A stretch of DNA of 64,000 bases, taken from assembly GCA_019510435.1 (NCBI GenBank), contig JAEKKJ010000009.1, positions 248,001-312,000 of the forward strand, written 5' to 3'. This stretch comes from Caulobacterales bacterium. GTDB lineage: Bacteria > Pseudomonadota > Alphaproteobacteria > Caulobacterales > Caulobacteraceae. Both the position numbers and the translations under genes were made by a program. This document shows positions 33,644-42,822 of this stretch, one piece after another; positions within the stretch are counted from its first letter, which is position 1, and the number at the start of each line of letters is the position of its first letter. The notes below the pieces were generated by a model. That model searched no databases. It saw only the letters and a program-made list of their open reading frames with translations, and had not been told where the DNA came from.

Positions 33644-35779
33644 ATGTCGAGACGGATGAGCCTGGCGCTGGCGGCGCTGCTGGCGACGGCGGGCGGCGCG
33701 CAGGCGCGGCCGATCGGGCCGCAGGACATCGCACGGCTGATGGCGGTGAGCGATCCGCAGGTCGATCCGGCCGGCGCCTGGGTGGCCTATACGGTCGGCG
33801 GCACCGACCTGGCCGCCGACAAGGCCTACAGCCACATCTGGATGACCTCCTGGGACGGCAGCCGCACCGTCCAGCTCACCGGCCGCGCCAAGGAGAGCGA
33901 AAATACGCCGCGGTTCAGTCCGGACGGCAAGCTGCTGGCCTTCATCTCGGCGCGCGGCGGCGACAAGGGCGACGACCAACTGTGGGTGATGGACCGCGCC
34001 GGCGGCGAGGGCCGGCCGCTGGCGGGGATCGCCGGCTCGGTGGTGGACTACGCCTGGGCCTCCGACTCCAAGACCCTGGCCGTGATCGTCGAGGACCCGG
34101 ATCCCGACGAGAAGGCCAACGCGGCCGCCGAAGCGGTGACGCCTTCTCCGGCCAAGCCCGGCAGCCCGCCTGCGCCAGGCGCCCCGCCGGCCGAGGCCGC
34201 CGCCTCCCCGACCCCGCAGGGCGGCGACGCCGAGACCGCCAAGCGCCCCAAGCCGATCGTCATCGACCGCTTCCAGTTCAAGCGCGACATCGATGGCTAC
34301 CTGGGCAGGAAGCGCCAGCGCCTGTTCCTCTACGACCTGGCGACCAGGACCGCGCGGCGGCTGACCACCGGCGACTTCGACGAGGCCCTGCCCGCCTGGT
34401 CCCCCGATGGCCGCCAGGTGGCCTTCGTCTCCAAGCGCGCGCCCGACCCCGACCGGACCTACGACTTCAACCTCTATGTGGCGGATGCGACGGCGGCCGC
34501 GGCCGCCGAGCCGCGCCGCCTCACCGCCTATGAGGGCGCCGACAACGATCCGGACTGGGCCAGCCGCCCGGCCTGGAGCCCGGACGGGCGCCAGATCGCC
34601 TATCTGCAGGGCGGCCCGGTGAAGCTGATCGAGTATGGGGTCCATAAGCTCGCGGTCGTGCCCGCGGCGGGCGGACCGGCCCGGGTGCTCACTGAAGGCC
34701 TCGACCGCAACGTCGCCGCGCCCGTCTGGACGCCGGACGGCAAGGCGATCCGCTTCCTGGTGGAGGACGACGAGGCCCAGCGCATCGCCGAGGTCCCGGC
34801 GGCGGGCGGACCGCTGAAGCCGGTGGTCGAGGGCTGGCGCAAGTTCTCCGCCCCGTCGGCCGGCGCCAAGGGCGCCCTGGCGGTGATGCTCTCCACGCCG
34901 GCCGCGCCGGCCGAGGTCTATGCGGTGGAGGCTGGCGGCAAGCTGCGCCAGCTCAGCCACCAGAACGAGGCCTGGCTGAAGGAGGTGGACGTCGCCCCGG
35001 TCACCCGCACCAGTTTCAAGAGCCGCGACGGCAGCGAGGTGCACGGCTTCCTGGTGACGCCCCCAGGGGCGACGGCGGGCGCCGCGGCGGGCCGCAAGCT
35101 GCCGACCATGCTCTACAGCCACGGCGGGCCGCAGTCGCAGAACGCGGCCGAGTTCTCGATCCTCTGGCAGATCATCGCCGGCCACGGCTATGCGCTGGTC
35201 GCCCCGAACTACCGCGGCGGCACCGGCCGCGGCGAGGCCTGGGCCAAGGCGATCTATGCGGCGTGGGGCACGGTGGACGTGGAGGACGACCTCGCCGCCG
35301 TGGACGACGTGGTGGCCAAGGGCGTGGCCGATCCCGACCGGCTGGTGGTCGGCGGCTGGAGCTACGGCGGCATCCTCACGAACTACACCATCGCCCGCGA
35401 CAGGCGCTTCAAGGCGGCGGTCAGCGGCGCCTCGATCTCCAACGTCCTCGCTGGCTACGGCACAGACCAGTACATCCGCGACTATGAGACGGAGCTGGGC
35501 CGGCCGTGGGAGACGCCCGCGACCTGGATGAAGATCAGCTATCCGTTCTTCCACAACGAGACGATCGTCACCCCGACCCTGTTCATGGTGGGCGACAAGG
35601 ACTTCAACGTGCCCCTGCTCAACAGCGAGCAGATGTACCAGGCCCTGAAGAGCCGCGGCGTCGACACCCGGCTGGTGATCTATCCCGGCGAGTTCCACGG
35701 GCTGAAGCGGCCCAGCTTCCTGAAGGACCGCATGGAGCGCTGGCTGGCCTGGTACGACGCGCGGGTGGGCAAGCCGTAG
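33644..35779 (+). CDS. S9-family prolyl oligopeptidase (dipeptidyl aminopeptidase-like)
   Basis: An exported serine peptidase of 711 residues with signal peptide (SLALAALLATAGGAQA), a seven-bladed propeller of WSPDGRQ-type repeats (RFSPDGKLLAF, AWSPDGRQVAF, AWSPDGRQIAY), and a C-terminal alpha/beta-hydrolase domain with the nucleophile in GGWSYGGIL, the aspartate near VGDKDFNVP and the histidine in GEFHGL. A proline/alanine-rich insertion sits near residue 170. The ATG at 33644 is preferred to 33632 because GGGGG lies between them. It cleaves short peptides, most likely in the periplasm. Confidence 0.93.
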   Translation: MSRRMSLALAALLATAGGAQARPIGPQDIARLMAVSDPQVDPAGAWVAYTVGGTDLAADKAYSHIWMTSWDGSRTVQLTGRAKESENTPRFSPDGKLLAFISARGGDKGDDQLWVMDRAGGEGRPLAGIAGSVVDYAWASDSKTLAVIVEDPDPDEKANAAAEAVTPSPAKPGSPPAPGAPPAEAAASPTPQGGDAETAKRPKPIVIDRFQFKRDIDGYLGRKRQRLFLYDLATRTARRLTTGDFDEALPAWSPDGRQVAFVSKRAPDPDRTYDFNLYVADATAAAAAEPRRLTAYEGADNDPDWASRPAWSPDGRQIAYLQGGPVKLIEYGVHKLAVVPAAGGPARVLTEGLDRNVAAPVWTPDGKAIRFLVEDDEAQRIAEVPAAGGPLKPVVEGWRKFSAPSAGAKGALAVMLSTPAAPAEVYAVEAGGKLRQLSHQNEAWLKEVDVAPVTRTSFKSRDGSEVHGFLVTPPGATAGAAAGRKLPTMLYSHGGPQSQNAAEFSILWQIIAGHGYALVAPNYRGGTGRGEAWAKAIYAAWGTVDVEDDLAAVDDVVAKGVADPDRLVVGGWSYGGILTNYTIARDRRFKAAVSGASISNVLAGYGTDQYIRDYETELGRPWETPATWMKISYPFFHNETIVTPTLFMVGDKDFNVPLLNSEQMYQALKSRGVDTRLVIYPGEFHGLKRPSFLKDRMERWLAWYDARVGKP

Positions 35780-35794
35780 TCGCAGTCCGCGCCG

Positions 35795-36502
35795 CTATCG
35801 CTCGAGCGTCCGCCCGCCGCGGCGGCCCAGGAGGTCGACCCAGCGCCAGTCGCCCTGCCCCACCACCAGGCGTGCTGCGCCCGGGCCGTCGTTCATCGAG
35901 ATCAGGATCAGGCCGTGCACGCGCTCGTCGCGGCAGGCCGCCGGCGCGAAGCCGACTTCCCACATGATCGCCTCGCGCAAGGCCGCGAGGCCCGCGCCGT
36001 CTTCCTCGGCGTGGCGGACCCACGATCCGTTCCACACAAGGATGGCCTGGCCGTGGTGCGCCTGCGCGACCGTGGATTGGATCAGCGGATCCTTGCGCAG
36101 CGCCTGCTGCAGCCGCCGGGTCATGTTGCAGGCGCCGCCGCCGCTGCCCGACCCGCTCTCGGCCGTGCCGGCGCCCGCAAGCTCGGCGTCGCTCACCTCG
36201 ACCACGCTCGGGGTCGGCTTGCCCTTGACCGCCGGCATCGGCGCCACGTCCGGCGGCGGGCGCACGCGCGGCGGCCGCACGGCCAGCCGCGGCGGCTTGG
36301 GCTTCGCCGGTTCGGGCTTCTTCTCAGGCGCCGGGGGCTTGGGCGGCTCCGGCGGGGGTGGCGGCGTCACCAGGGCGACCTGGATCGCCCGCGGCTCGGC
36401 CAGCCGCGGCGAATCCGGCTGAGCGCGCACAAGCGCCAGCAGGATCGCCACGTGGGCTGCGACGCTCAGCGCCGCGACCGCCAGTCGTCGCCGCTTCGCC
36501 AC
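35795..36502 (-). CDS. TonB-like membrane protein with proline-rich linker
   Basis: The 235-residue protein has an N-terminal membrane anchor (VAALSVAAHVAILLALVRA), a proline/lysine-rich stretch (PPPPPEPPKPPAPEKKPEP) and a folded C-terminal domain with CNMTRRLQQALRKDPLIQS. This architecture is TonB-like, although the C-terminal part is not the standard TonB fold by eye. It is 28 bp downstream of the OmpA-like lipoprotein gene in the same direction, so they may be co-transcribed. Several homologous proteins exist in Caulobacter by my memory; a defined role is not. Confidence 0.7.
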   Translation of the reverse strand: MAKRRRLAVAALSVAAHVAILLALVRAQPDSPRLAEPRAIQVALVTPPPPPEPPKPPAPEKKPEPAKPKPPRLAVRPPRVRPPPDVAPMPAVKGKPTPSVVEVSDAELAGAGTAESGSGSGGGACNMTRRLQQALRKDPLIQSTVAQAHHGQAILVWNGSWVRHAEEDGAGLAALREAIMWEVGFAPAACRDERVHGLILISMNDGPGAARLVVGQGDWRWVDLLGRRGGRTLER

Positions 36503-36530
36503 CGCCCATCGGACCGGTTGTCGTCCCCCG

Positions 36531-37121
36531 CTAAGCGAGGACGATCAGCACCACGCGGCGGTTCGCCTGGCGGCCCGCCTTGTCCTTGTTCGGCGCGACG
36601 GGTGCGTCCGGCCCGTACGAGATCGTGCCGATCCGGTTCAGCGCCACGCCATGCTGGTTGAGGTAGCGCCGCACGGCCTCGGCCCGCTCTTCGCCGAGCT
36701 TGTAGTTGTAGTCCTTGGCGCCCGACGCGTCGGTGTGGCCCTGGACCTCGACATAGACGTTGCGGTTGTCGGCCTTCAGCTTCTCGACGAAGGCGTCGAG
36801 GCGCGCCTGGGCCTCCGGCGAAAGCTCGGCCTTGTTGACGCCGAACTTCATGCTGTCGTCCGTCAGCACCTCAGAATAGAGGAACTTGCCCTCGGCCAGC
36901 TTGCCCGCCGCGGTCGCGCGATCCAGCGCATCCTTGGCGGTGCCTTCAACGGCGGCCACGTGGGTGTCCGTGGAGTCCACCCTCGAGGAGACCGTGTCGA
37001 CGCGGGCGCCGACCACCGCCGCCTGCTCGCGCACATACTTCTTGGTGGCGCAGCCCCCTAGGGCCACAACCCCCAACAACACCGCCCCCGCCACCATTAC
37101 CCGCGACCTACGCTGGACCAT
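36531..37121 (-). CDS. OmpA-family lipoprotein
   Basis: The 196-residue protein has a lipobox (VVALGGC at about residue 19-25), a helical middle (KDALDRATAAGKLAEGKF), and a C-terminal OmpA domain with the peptidoglycan-binding pattern VYVEVQGHTDASGAKDYNYKLGEERAEAVRRYL (positions 110-145) and the distal arginine in RQANRRVVLIV. The start ATG at 37121 has a perfect GGAGGAG 8 bp upstream. It tethers the outer membrane to the cell wall. A helical middle with coiled repeats precedes the OmpA domain. Confidence 0.9.
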   Translation of the reverse strand: MVQRRSRVMVAGAVLLGVVALGGCATKKYVREQAAVVGARVDTVSSRVDSTDTHVAAVEGTAKDALDRATAAGKLAEGKFLYSEVLTDDSMKFGVNKAELSPEAQARLDAFVEKLKADNRNVYVEVQGHTDASGAKDYNYKLGEERAEAVRRYLNQHGVALNRIGTISYGPDAPVAPNKDKAGRQANRRVVLIVLA

Positions 37122-37316
37122 CCAAGCTCCTCCAATTTCCGGTTGGCCCCGCCACCGCACGCTTGCACAGCTGCAACCTCTGCTGCGATGTGGGCCGTTT
37201 TTCGGGCGGACCTGGGCCGATTTCAGGCGCAGCTTCACCGTAAGGATCTGGATTTTCGGGATTTGGTCGGAGGGCGGGGCCGGGCGGGCCTCCCGAACGG
37301 GAAGCCCTGGCCCAGA

Positions 37317-37360
37317 AAAGAGAAGCCCCGGCCGAGGTGTGACGTCCTCGGGCCGGGGCG
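37317..37360 (-). terminator. Terminator-like hairpin after the TonB receptor gene
   Basis: On the minus strand CCCCGGCCCGAGG and CCTCGGCCGGGG pair with one bulge around GACGTCACA, followed by CTTCTCTTTTCTGG, a short U-rich tail. It lies about 365 bases past the stop of the TonB receptor, so it probably ends that operon. Confidence 0.55.
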
Positions 37361-37491
37361 ATATTCGAGCCGGCGACTGGAGAACCGGCGCGCGCTAATC
37401 CGACCCGAGCCGGCCGGGATCAGCAAGGTCACCCTAGCATCTTGCGTGGCTCTGGCCAAATCGTTGCTGTGGGCTAAAAGCGCGCAGGCGG

Positions 37492-37527
37492 GCGCGGCCC
37501 TTGGCGCTCTCCTCGCCAGGGCCGCGC
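37492..37527. other. Strong hairpin in the long gap after the TonB receptor
   Basis: GCGCGGCCCTTGGCG and CGCCAGGGCCGCGC pair with one bulge around CTCTCCT. It and the terminator-like hairpin at 37317 lie in the 601-bp gap 37122-37722, where I find no convincing gene, promoter or tRNA. Confidence 0.5.
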
Positions 37528-37722
37528 TTAAGCCATCCGCGACGCGTCTTGTGGGCTCGGGACGCGCGTCACGTTCGACTGAGGCGCCGGGTCAACAGCG
37601 CCATTTCGACCTCCGCTTCTCCAGCAAGCGGAGGGTCGCGGCGATGACGACGCCACCCCGGCCAACCCCTAGGTCGCGAATCAAAAAAAGTTCCGCCCGG
37701 GCAAAAATTTCGACTGCGCCAG

Positions 37723-40053
37723 CTAGTAGGCGGCGAAGAGCGTGACGCCGACCGTTCGGGGCCGCTGCGGCGTGATCTGCCGCGTCAGGGCCGGGTTGAA
37801 CGGATTGCCGAAGGCGAAGGTGTCGCTGAAGCTGTTGAACGGGTTGGTCAGGTAGGCCTGCACGCCGACCTTCCCGTGGCTGATCTCGGCCAGCAGCTTG
37901 GTGCGCACATAGCCGCCCATCTTGGGGAAGGTGGCGTCGAAGGTCACCCGCGAGCGGCCGACGTAGTTCGCCTCGCCCGTCAGCCGCAGCAGCCAGTCGT
38001 GGCCCAGCGGGCGCTGGTAGCTGACCAGGGCCCCGCCCGACACCGCCGGCGCGCCGGGCAGTCCGTCCACCAGCTGGGACGAGAAGTCGGGGTTGGAATT
38101 GACCGTGCGCGCGTGCGAGAGCCGCCCGTCCAGCTGGACGAAGAGATCCGGCGTCAGATTGTAGGCCAGCTCCGCCTCCAGCCCCAGGATGCGCGCATCG
38201 CCCGCATTGGTGGTGTAGGGGATGCCCGAGGCGCGGAACTGGTCGGTCTGGATGTCGGTCCAAAGGTCGTAGAAGGCCGCCACATTCAGCGCCAGGCGCT
38301 TGGCCGGCGTCTGCAGCTTCACTCCGCCTTCCAGGTTGCGCAGGCGGTCCGGCTTGAAGATCTCGCGCTGGGCCGGCAGCGGCAGGGCCCCGCCCGAATT
38401 GATCCCGCCGGCGCGATAGCCCTCCGAATAGGAGGCGTAGAGCAGGTTGCCGCCCTCCAGGGCGTATTGCAGCGACACCTTGGGCGAGAAGCCGTTCAGA
38501 TTGGCGCTGCGATCGAGGCTGCGCGGCGGAAAGCGCTCCGACACCACGTCCGAGATGGTCCGCGCCCGGGTGGCGAAGAGGCGCCCGCCCGCCGCCACGA
38601 TCCAGCGCGGCGCCAGCCGGTAGGAGACCTCGCCATAGGCCGCGACCTCGCGCACATGGTCGCGGCGGTCGTCGCCATAGACCTCGACGTTCGGCAGGTT
38701 GGGGTTCTGCGCCAGGAGCTGGCTGGGCGAGTGCACCAAGGTGTATTCGCCGTAGAGCCCCGCCAGCCACTGCACCCGCCGCGCGCCCCGCGAGGTGAGG
38801 TAGATGTCCTGCACGAACATCTTGGTGTGGGTCTGCTCGGAGTAGGCGGAGGTCTTGGCCAGGGCGGTGTAGCGATCCTGCACGGCGGTCGCGTCGTACA
38901 GGCTGGAATAGGCGTGGCGCACGAAGCCTGAGGACGAGGTGAGCTCGCCCCACCCCCACGACTTGCGGATGGTGCCGGTAGCGAACTCGATGTCGTTGAC
39001 GTGCGGCTCGGCGATCCGGTCCGCCCGCTTCAGGCCCAGGCCCGGCGTCGTGTAGTGGGTGTCGTCCGAGCGCAGGTGCTGGCCGGCCGCCGTCAGGTTG
39101 ATCGACCAGCCCTCGGCGGGCTCAGCCAGGACCATCAGGCGCGCGCCCCGCCGCTCGGTGCGGTCGACGTTGTTTCGCTGCAGGTTGGTGTCGTCCAGGT
39201 AGCCGCCCTGGATCTCCTCGTAGCCGGAGAGGCGCACGCCCACCACGCCCCAGAGCGGGGCGTTCAGGTAGCCGTCCAGCGATTCGCTCGGCGCGCCGCC
39301 ATAGGTGGTCGAGCCGGACAGCCGCGCCCCGGCGCCGAAGCGGCGCAGGTCGGGCTTCTGGGCGACGATCCGGTAGACGCCGCTCATGGAGCCGGCGCCG
39401 AACAGGGCGCCCTGGGGCCCGCGGGCCACCTCCACCCGCTCCACGTCCACCAGGCGCAGGTCCGGGTCGGGGGCGTTATAGTTCAGCGGCAGGTCGTCGA
39501 GGTACGTCGCCACCGTCGAGCGCGCGCGCCCGGTATAGGCGCCGTCCGACAGCCCGCGCAGCAGCAGCTTGTTGCGGCCGGGTCCCAGGTTGGTCGCGAG
39601 CACCCCCGCGAACTGGCCGGCCGCCTCGTCCAGGTCGGTGGCCCCGGTGCCCTCCAGCTGGCTGCGCGGAATGGCGCTGACCGCCACCGCCAGCTGCCGC
39701 GGGTCCTGGGCGCGCTTGGTGGCCGTGACCAGCAGCTCCGAGACCGTCACCGGCGGCGGGGGGCGGAGCGGCGGTGATTCGGCGTGCGCCGGCCGCGAGA
39801 TCTCCACGGTCCCGGCCGCCACCATCCGCCAGGTGCAGGGCGCGCCGGCCAGCAGCTGGCCCAGGGCCTGCTCCAGCGTGGCGTCCACCGCCAGGGTCGT
39901 GAGGGAGACGCCTTCGCAGGCGTCGGCGCCGATCAGGGTGACATTGGCCTGCTGGGCGAGGTCGAGCAGCGCCTCGGAGTAGCGCTTGGGCTCCACGTGG
40001 AATCGGATTCGCGCGGGCGCGGCCTGGGCAGGAGTTCCAACGCCAAGCGCCAC
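37723..40053 (-). CDS. TonB-dependent receptor with STN signalling domain
   Basis: This outer-membrane siderophore-type receptor (776 residues from GTG 40053) has an N-terminal secretin/TonB short (STN) domain (IRFHVEPKRYSEALLDLAQQ, about residues 15-75), a plug (VSELLVTATKRAQDPRQL to RVEVARGPQGALFGAGS) and a long beta-barrel ending GVTLFAAY. The STN domain signals to FecR, so it is both transporter and sensor. Upstream of 40053 the frame stays open to the fecR stop and supplies a better signal peptide (RREFAAAFACAVVALGVG), but has no ATG, GTG or TTG; the true start may be non-standard. Confidence 0.92.
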   Translation of the reverse strand: MALGVGTPAQAAPARIRFHVEPKRYSEALLDLAQQANVTLIGADACEGVSLTTLAVDATLEQALGQLLAGAPCTWRMVAAGTVEISRPAHAESPPLRPPPPVTVSELLVTATKRAQDPRQLAVAVSAIPRSQLEGTGATDLDEAAGQFAGVLATNLGPGRNKLLLRGLSDGAYTGRARSTVATYLDDLPLNYNAPDPDLRLVDVERVEVARGPQGALFGAGSMSGVYRIVAQKPDLRRFGAGARLSGSTTYGGAPSESLDGYLNAPLWGVVGVRLSGYEEIQGGYLDDTNLQRNNVDRTERRGARLMVLAEPAEGWSINLTAAGQHLRSDDTHYTTPGLGLKRADRIAEPHVNDIEFATGTIRKSWGWGELTSSSGFVRHAYSSLYDATAVQDRYTALAKTSAYSEQTHTKMFVQDIYLTSRGARRVQWLAGLYGEYTLVHSPSQLLAQNPNLPNVEVYGDDRRDHVREVAAYGEVSYRLAPRWIVAAGGRLFATRARTISDVVSERFPPRSLDRSANLNGFSPKVSLQYALEGGNLLYASYSEGYRAGGINSGGALPLPAQREIFKPDRLRNLEGGVKLQTPAKRLALNVAAFYDLWTDIQTDQFRASGIPYTTNAGDARILGLEAELAYNLTPDLFVQLDGRLSHARTVNSNPDFSSQLVDGLPGAPAVSGGALVSYQRPLGHDWLLRLTGEANYVGRSRVTFDATFPKMGGYVRTKLLAEISHGKVGVQAYLTNPFNSFSDTFAFGNPFNPALTRQITPQRPRTVGVTLFAAY

Positions 40054-40128
40054 GACGGCGCACGCGAACGCGGCCGCAAATTCCCGACGCCTGGAGATCG
40101 TCGCTTCCGCCCTAAAAACCGTTCGGCC

Positions 40129-41121
40129 CTACTTCCGAAGAAGCACAAGCCCCCGGTCCGAAGGTACCGATCTTACCGGCAGCATCAAGGAAAGACGCTG
40201 CGTCACGGCGCGCGGGTCATCCAGCACGATCACCCCGGTGATCGGCAGCTTGGCGAGTTCGGGATCGCCGATCTCGATCTGGTCGACGAACTGGCGGTTG
40301 AGGTCGGCCACCACCTCGCCCAGCGGCTGGTCGCGGTAGACCAGCCGGCCGGCGCGCCAGCTGAAGGTTTCCTGCGGATCGACGGCCTTCAGTTCCTCGG
40401 CCCCGCCCGCCGCGACCGCCAGGCGCTCGCCCGGCGTCAGCAGGAACGAGCGGCCGGCCACGGCGGCGGTCAGCGGCCGCACCTGCACCTTGCCGCGCGC
40501 CACGGTGACGGTCAGGCCGCCCTGGCGGTTGCGCACGTCGAACTGGGTGCCGACCACGCGGACCAGGTGGTCGGCGGCCGCCACGGTGAACGGGCGCGCC
40601 TTGTCCGCGGCCACATCGAAGATCGCCTCGCCGTCGCCGAGCACCACCTTGCGCTCGCCGCGGGTCAGGGTGACGCTGAGCCGGGTCTCGGCGTTGAGGT
40701 CGATGACCGAGCCGTCGGCCAGCTTGACGTGCTGGTGCTGGCCCTTGCCGGTGACGAAGGTCTGGGTGAGCGGCTGGACCATCAGGGCCGGAGCCACCGC
40801 CACGGCCAGGCCGGCCGCCAGCGCCACGCCGGCGCCGCCCACCCACCAGCCCCGGACGGGCTTGCGGCGGATCGGGATCGGCTGGGCCAGGGGCTCCAGT
40901 TCGGCCAGGACGGCCTCCGCGTTGGCCTCGAATTCCTGCCAGATGGCCACGGCGCGCCGATAGGCGCCGCGGTTGCCGGGCGCCGCGTCCAGCCAGGCCT
41001 CGAACGCCAGGCCGTCGGCCTCGCCGACCTCGCTGCGCTGCAGCCGCGCCACCCAGGCGCCGGCCTCGGCCATGGCCCCGTCGTCCGGGGTCCGGTCGTC
41101 ATGCACGGCAATGCTGGTCAT
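40129..41121 (-). CDS. FecR-family anti-sigma/regulatory protein
   Basis: FecR carries the signal from the TonB receptor's STN domain across the inner membrane to the sigma factor. The 330-residue protein has an N-terminal cytoplasmic DUF4880-like region (EAGAWVARLQRSEVGEADGL), one membrane segment (GWWVGGAGVALAAGLAVAVA), and a periplasmic FecR domain (VKLADGSVIDLNAETRLSV, RPFTVAAADHLVRVVGTQFD). The C-terminal STN-like part is IDQIEIGDPEL-type. It is second in fecI-fecR-receptor, 97 bp after fecI. Confidence 0.93.
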   Translation of the reverse strand: MTSIAVHDDRTPDDGAMAEAGAWVARLQRSEVGEADGLAFEAWLDAAPGNRGAYRRAVAIWQEFEANAEAVLAELEPLAQPIPIRRKPVRGWWVGGAGVALAAGLAVAVAPALMVQPLTQTFVTGKGQHQHVKLADGSVIDLNAETRLSVTLTRGERKVVLGDGEAIFDVAADKARPFTVAAADHLVRVVGTQFDVRNRQGGLTVTVARGKVQVRPLTAAVAGRSFLLTPGERLAVAAGGAEELKAVDPQETFSWRAGRLVYRDQPLGEVVADLNRQFVDQIEIGDPELAKLPITGVIVLDDPRAVTQRLSLMLPVRSVPSDRGLVLLRK

Positions 41122-41218
41122 CGGCTGGCCTGCCCGATCTGCGCCGAATGCGCTGAACGTTGGGTGAGACGGCGCCGCGGCGCAGCGCCCCTAGGTCCCC
41201 GTAAAAATTCAGCGCAGC

Positions 41219-41779
41219 TCATGAGCGCAGCCGTTTCGACAGCTGGCGGACCGCGGCCTGGATGTGGGCCTCGACCATCTTGCGCGAGACGCCCATGGCC
41301 TCGGCCGTCTCGGCCTGGGAGCGGCCCTCCAGCTTGTGCAGGCGGAAGGCGCGGCCCATCTGCGGCGGCAGGTCGGCCACCGCGGCGGCCAGTTGCCGGA
41401 CCCGCTCGCGGGCGATCAGCGCCTCGTCGGCCGGCGTTTCGTCCACCACATCCTCGCCGCCCAGGCTGGCGCGCGTCTCGATGCGCCACTGGGCGCTGCG
41501 GCGCGACGAGCGCTGGTCGCTGCGCACCTGGTCCACCAGCAGGTTCGCGGCCATGCGGTAGAGCAGCGCCACCGGCGACTTGACCTCGGCGGCCGGGGTC
41601 TGAGTGGCCAGCCGCAGGTAGAGGTCCTGCACCAGGTCCTCGGCCGCCGCCATCGAGCGCGTGCGCGCGGCCAGGAACAGGATCAGGTTCTCCCGCTTCT
41701 CGAAGAAGGCGCGGATGAGCGGACTGTCGTCCTGCCGCCCCTCCCCTGCCCGCCGTTCCGGCGGTCCAGACGCGGTCAA
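41219..41779 (-). CDS. FecI-like ECF sigma factor
   Basis: The 186-residue sigma factor drives the receptor operon in response to the receptor's ligand. Region 2 is seen in SMAAAEDLVQDLYLRLATQ and LLYRMAANLLVDQVRSDQR, region 4 in LPPQMGRAFRLHKLEGRSQ and AMGVSRKMVEAHIQAAVRQL. The TTG at 41779 is chosen: it has GGGGGGA just upstream and the first product residues fit; longer frames run into the divergent transglutaminase promoter. First gene of a three-gene cell-surface signalling operon. Confidence 0.88.
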   Translation of the reverse strand: MTASGPPERRAGEGRQDDSPLIRAFFEKRENLILFLAARTRSMAAAEDLVQDLYLRLATQTPAAEVKSPVALLYRMAANLLVDQVRSDQRSSRRSAQWRIETRASLGGEDVVDETPADEALIARERVRQLAAAVADLPPQMGRAFRLHKLEGRSQAETAEAMGVSRKMVEAHIQAAVRQLSKRLRS

Positions 41780-41943
41780 CGCTGATTCCCCCCTCCATCG
41801 CGCCGCCCCTGCTGCGCGAGAACCTGCGATATGGCCCACCTGGGCGAAATAGCCAATGTTGTCGCGCGTCCGGATGGCGCGGCGCCGAGGCGCCACCGCC
41901 ACAGGATGCGGAACCAAGGCCGGCGCCGGCTGTTGCCGCTCCC

Positions 41944-42822
41944 ATGCCGCGCCTGCGTATCCGTCACGAGACGCTCTACACCTACGAGCGCCCGGTGGGC
42001 TTCGGCCAGCACCGGCTGCTGGTGCGGCCGCGCGACAGCCACGCCATCCGGGTGGTGGACGCCATGCTGACGGTCTCCCCGCCCGGCGAGACCCGCTGGC
42101 TCTATGACGCCCTGGGCAACTCCGTCTGCCGCTTCACGCCCCAGGGCCAGTCCACGGCGCTCTCGATCGTCAGCGAACTGCTGATCGAGCGCTATCCCGC
42201 CCAGCTGTCGGACCCGCAGATCAGCGACCCCCAGACGGCGACGCCGATCGTCTATGGCGCCGCCGACCGCACGGTGCTGGCGCCCTTCATCGAGCCGGCG
42301 ACCGAGGACAAGGGCGGCGAGCTCCTCAAATGGCTGCGCGGCCAGGTGGGCAGCCCGCAGGAGCCGGCGCTCGACTTCCTCCTGCGCCTGAACCAGACGA
42401 TCCACGACAGCTTCGAGTACCAGGCGCGCGACCTGGGCGCAGCGCAGGAGCCGGCCCACACGGTGAAGCTGGGCGCCGGCACCTGCCGTGACTTCGCCTG
42501 GCTGATGACGGAGGCGCTGCGCCGGCTGGGCTACGCCGCCCGCTTCGTCACCGGCTACCTCTATTCTCCGGAGCAGGCGAAGGTGCGCGGCGCCGGCGCC
42601 ACCCACGCCTGGTGCGAGGTCTTCCTGCCCGAGCTGGGCTGGACGGAGTTCGACCCCACCAACGCTCTGGCCGAAAGCAGCGACCTCATCCCGGTCGCCG
42701 TCGCGCGGACCCCGGACGAGGCGACCCCGATCACCGGGGTCATCATGGGGGACGGCGGCCAGGCCAGCTTGACCGTTCACGTGGATGTGCGGCCCGCTGA
42801 TTCGCTTCGCGCCGCCGCCTGA
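41944..42822 (+). CDS. Transglutaminase-like cysteine peptidase family protein
   Basis: The 292-residue protein has an N-terminal beta-rich region common to bacterial transglutaminase-like proteins (LRIRHETLYTYERPV) and the transglutaminase core with the catalytic cysteine in LGAGTCRDFAWLMTEALR, the histidine in GATHAWCEVFLPELGW and the aspartate in EFDPTNALAE. All three triad residues are present. No signal peptide is seen, so it is cytosolic. Such proteins are often encoded beside peptide-crosslinking operons; here the neighbour upstream is the divergent fecI gene. Confidence 0.92.
   Translation: MPRLRIRHETLYTYERPVGFGQHRLLVRPRDSHAIRVVDAMLTVSPPGETRWLYDALGNSVCRFTPQGQSTALSIVSELLIERYPAQLSDPQISDPQTATPIVYGAADRTVLAPFIEPATEDKGGELLKWLRGQVGSPQEPALDFLLRLNQTIHDSFEYQARDLGAAQEPAHTVKLGAGTCRDFAWLMTEALRRLGYAARFVTGYLYSPEQAKVRGAGATHAWCEVFLPELGWTEFDPTNALAESSDLIPVAVARTPDEATPITGVIMGDGGQASLTVHVDVRPADSLRAAA

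Noticed and set aside
33563..35698. 711-codon minus-strand frame
   Set aside because: Antisense of the S9 peptidase, which has signal peptide, propeller and the catalytic triad.
37375..37440. Possible tRNA-like fold near TTCGAGCC
   Set aside because: No proper T-loop GGTTCGAATCC, no anticodon stem or acceptor pairing could be drawn.
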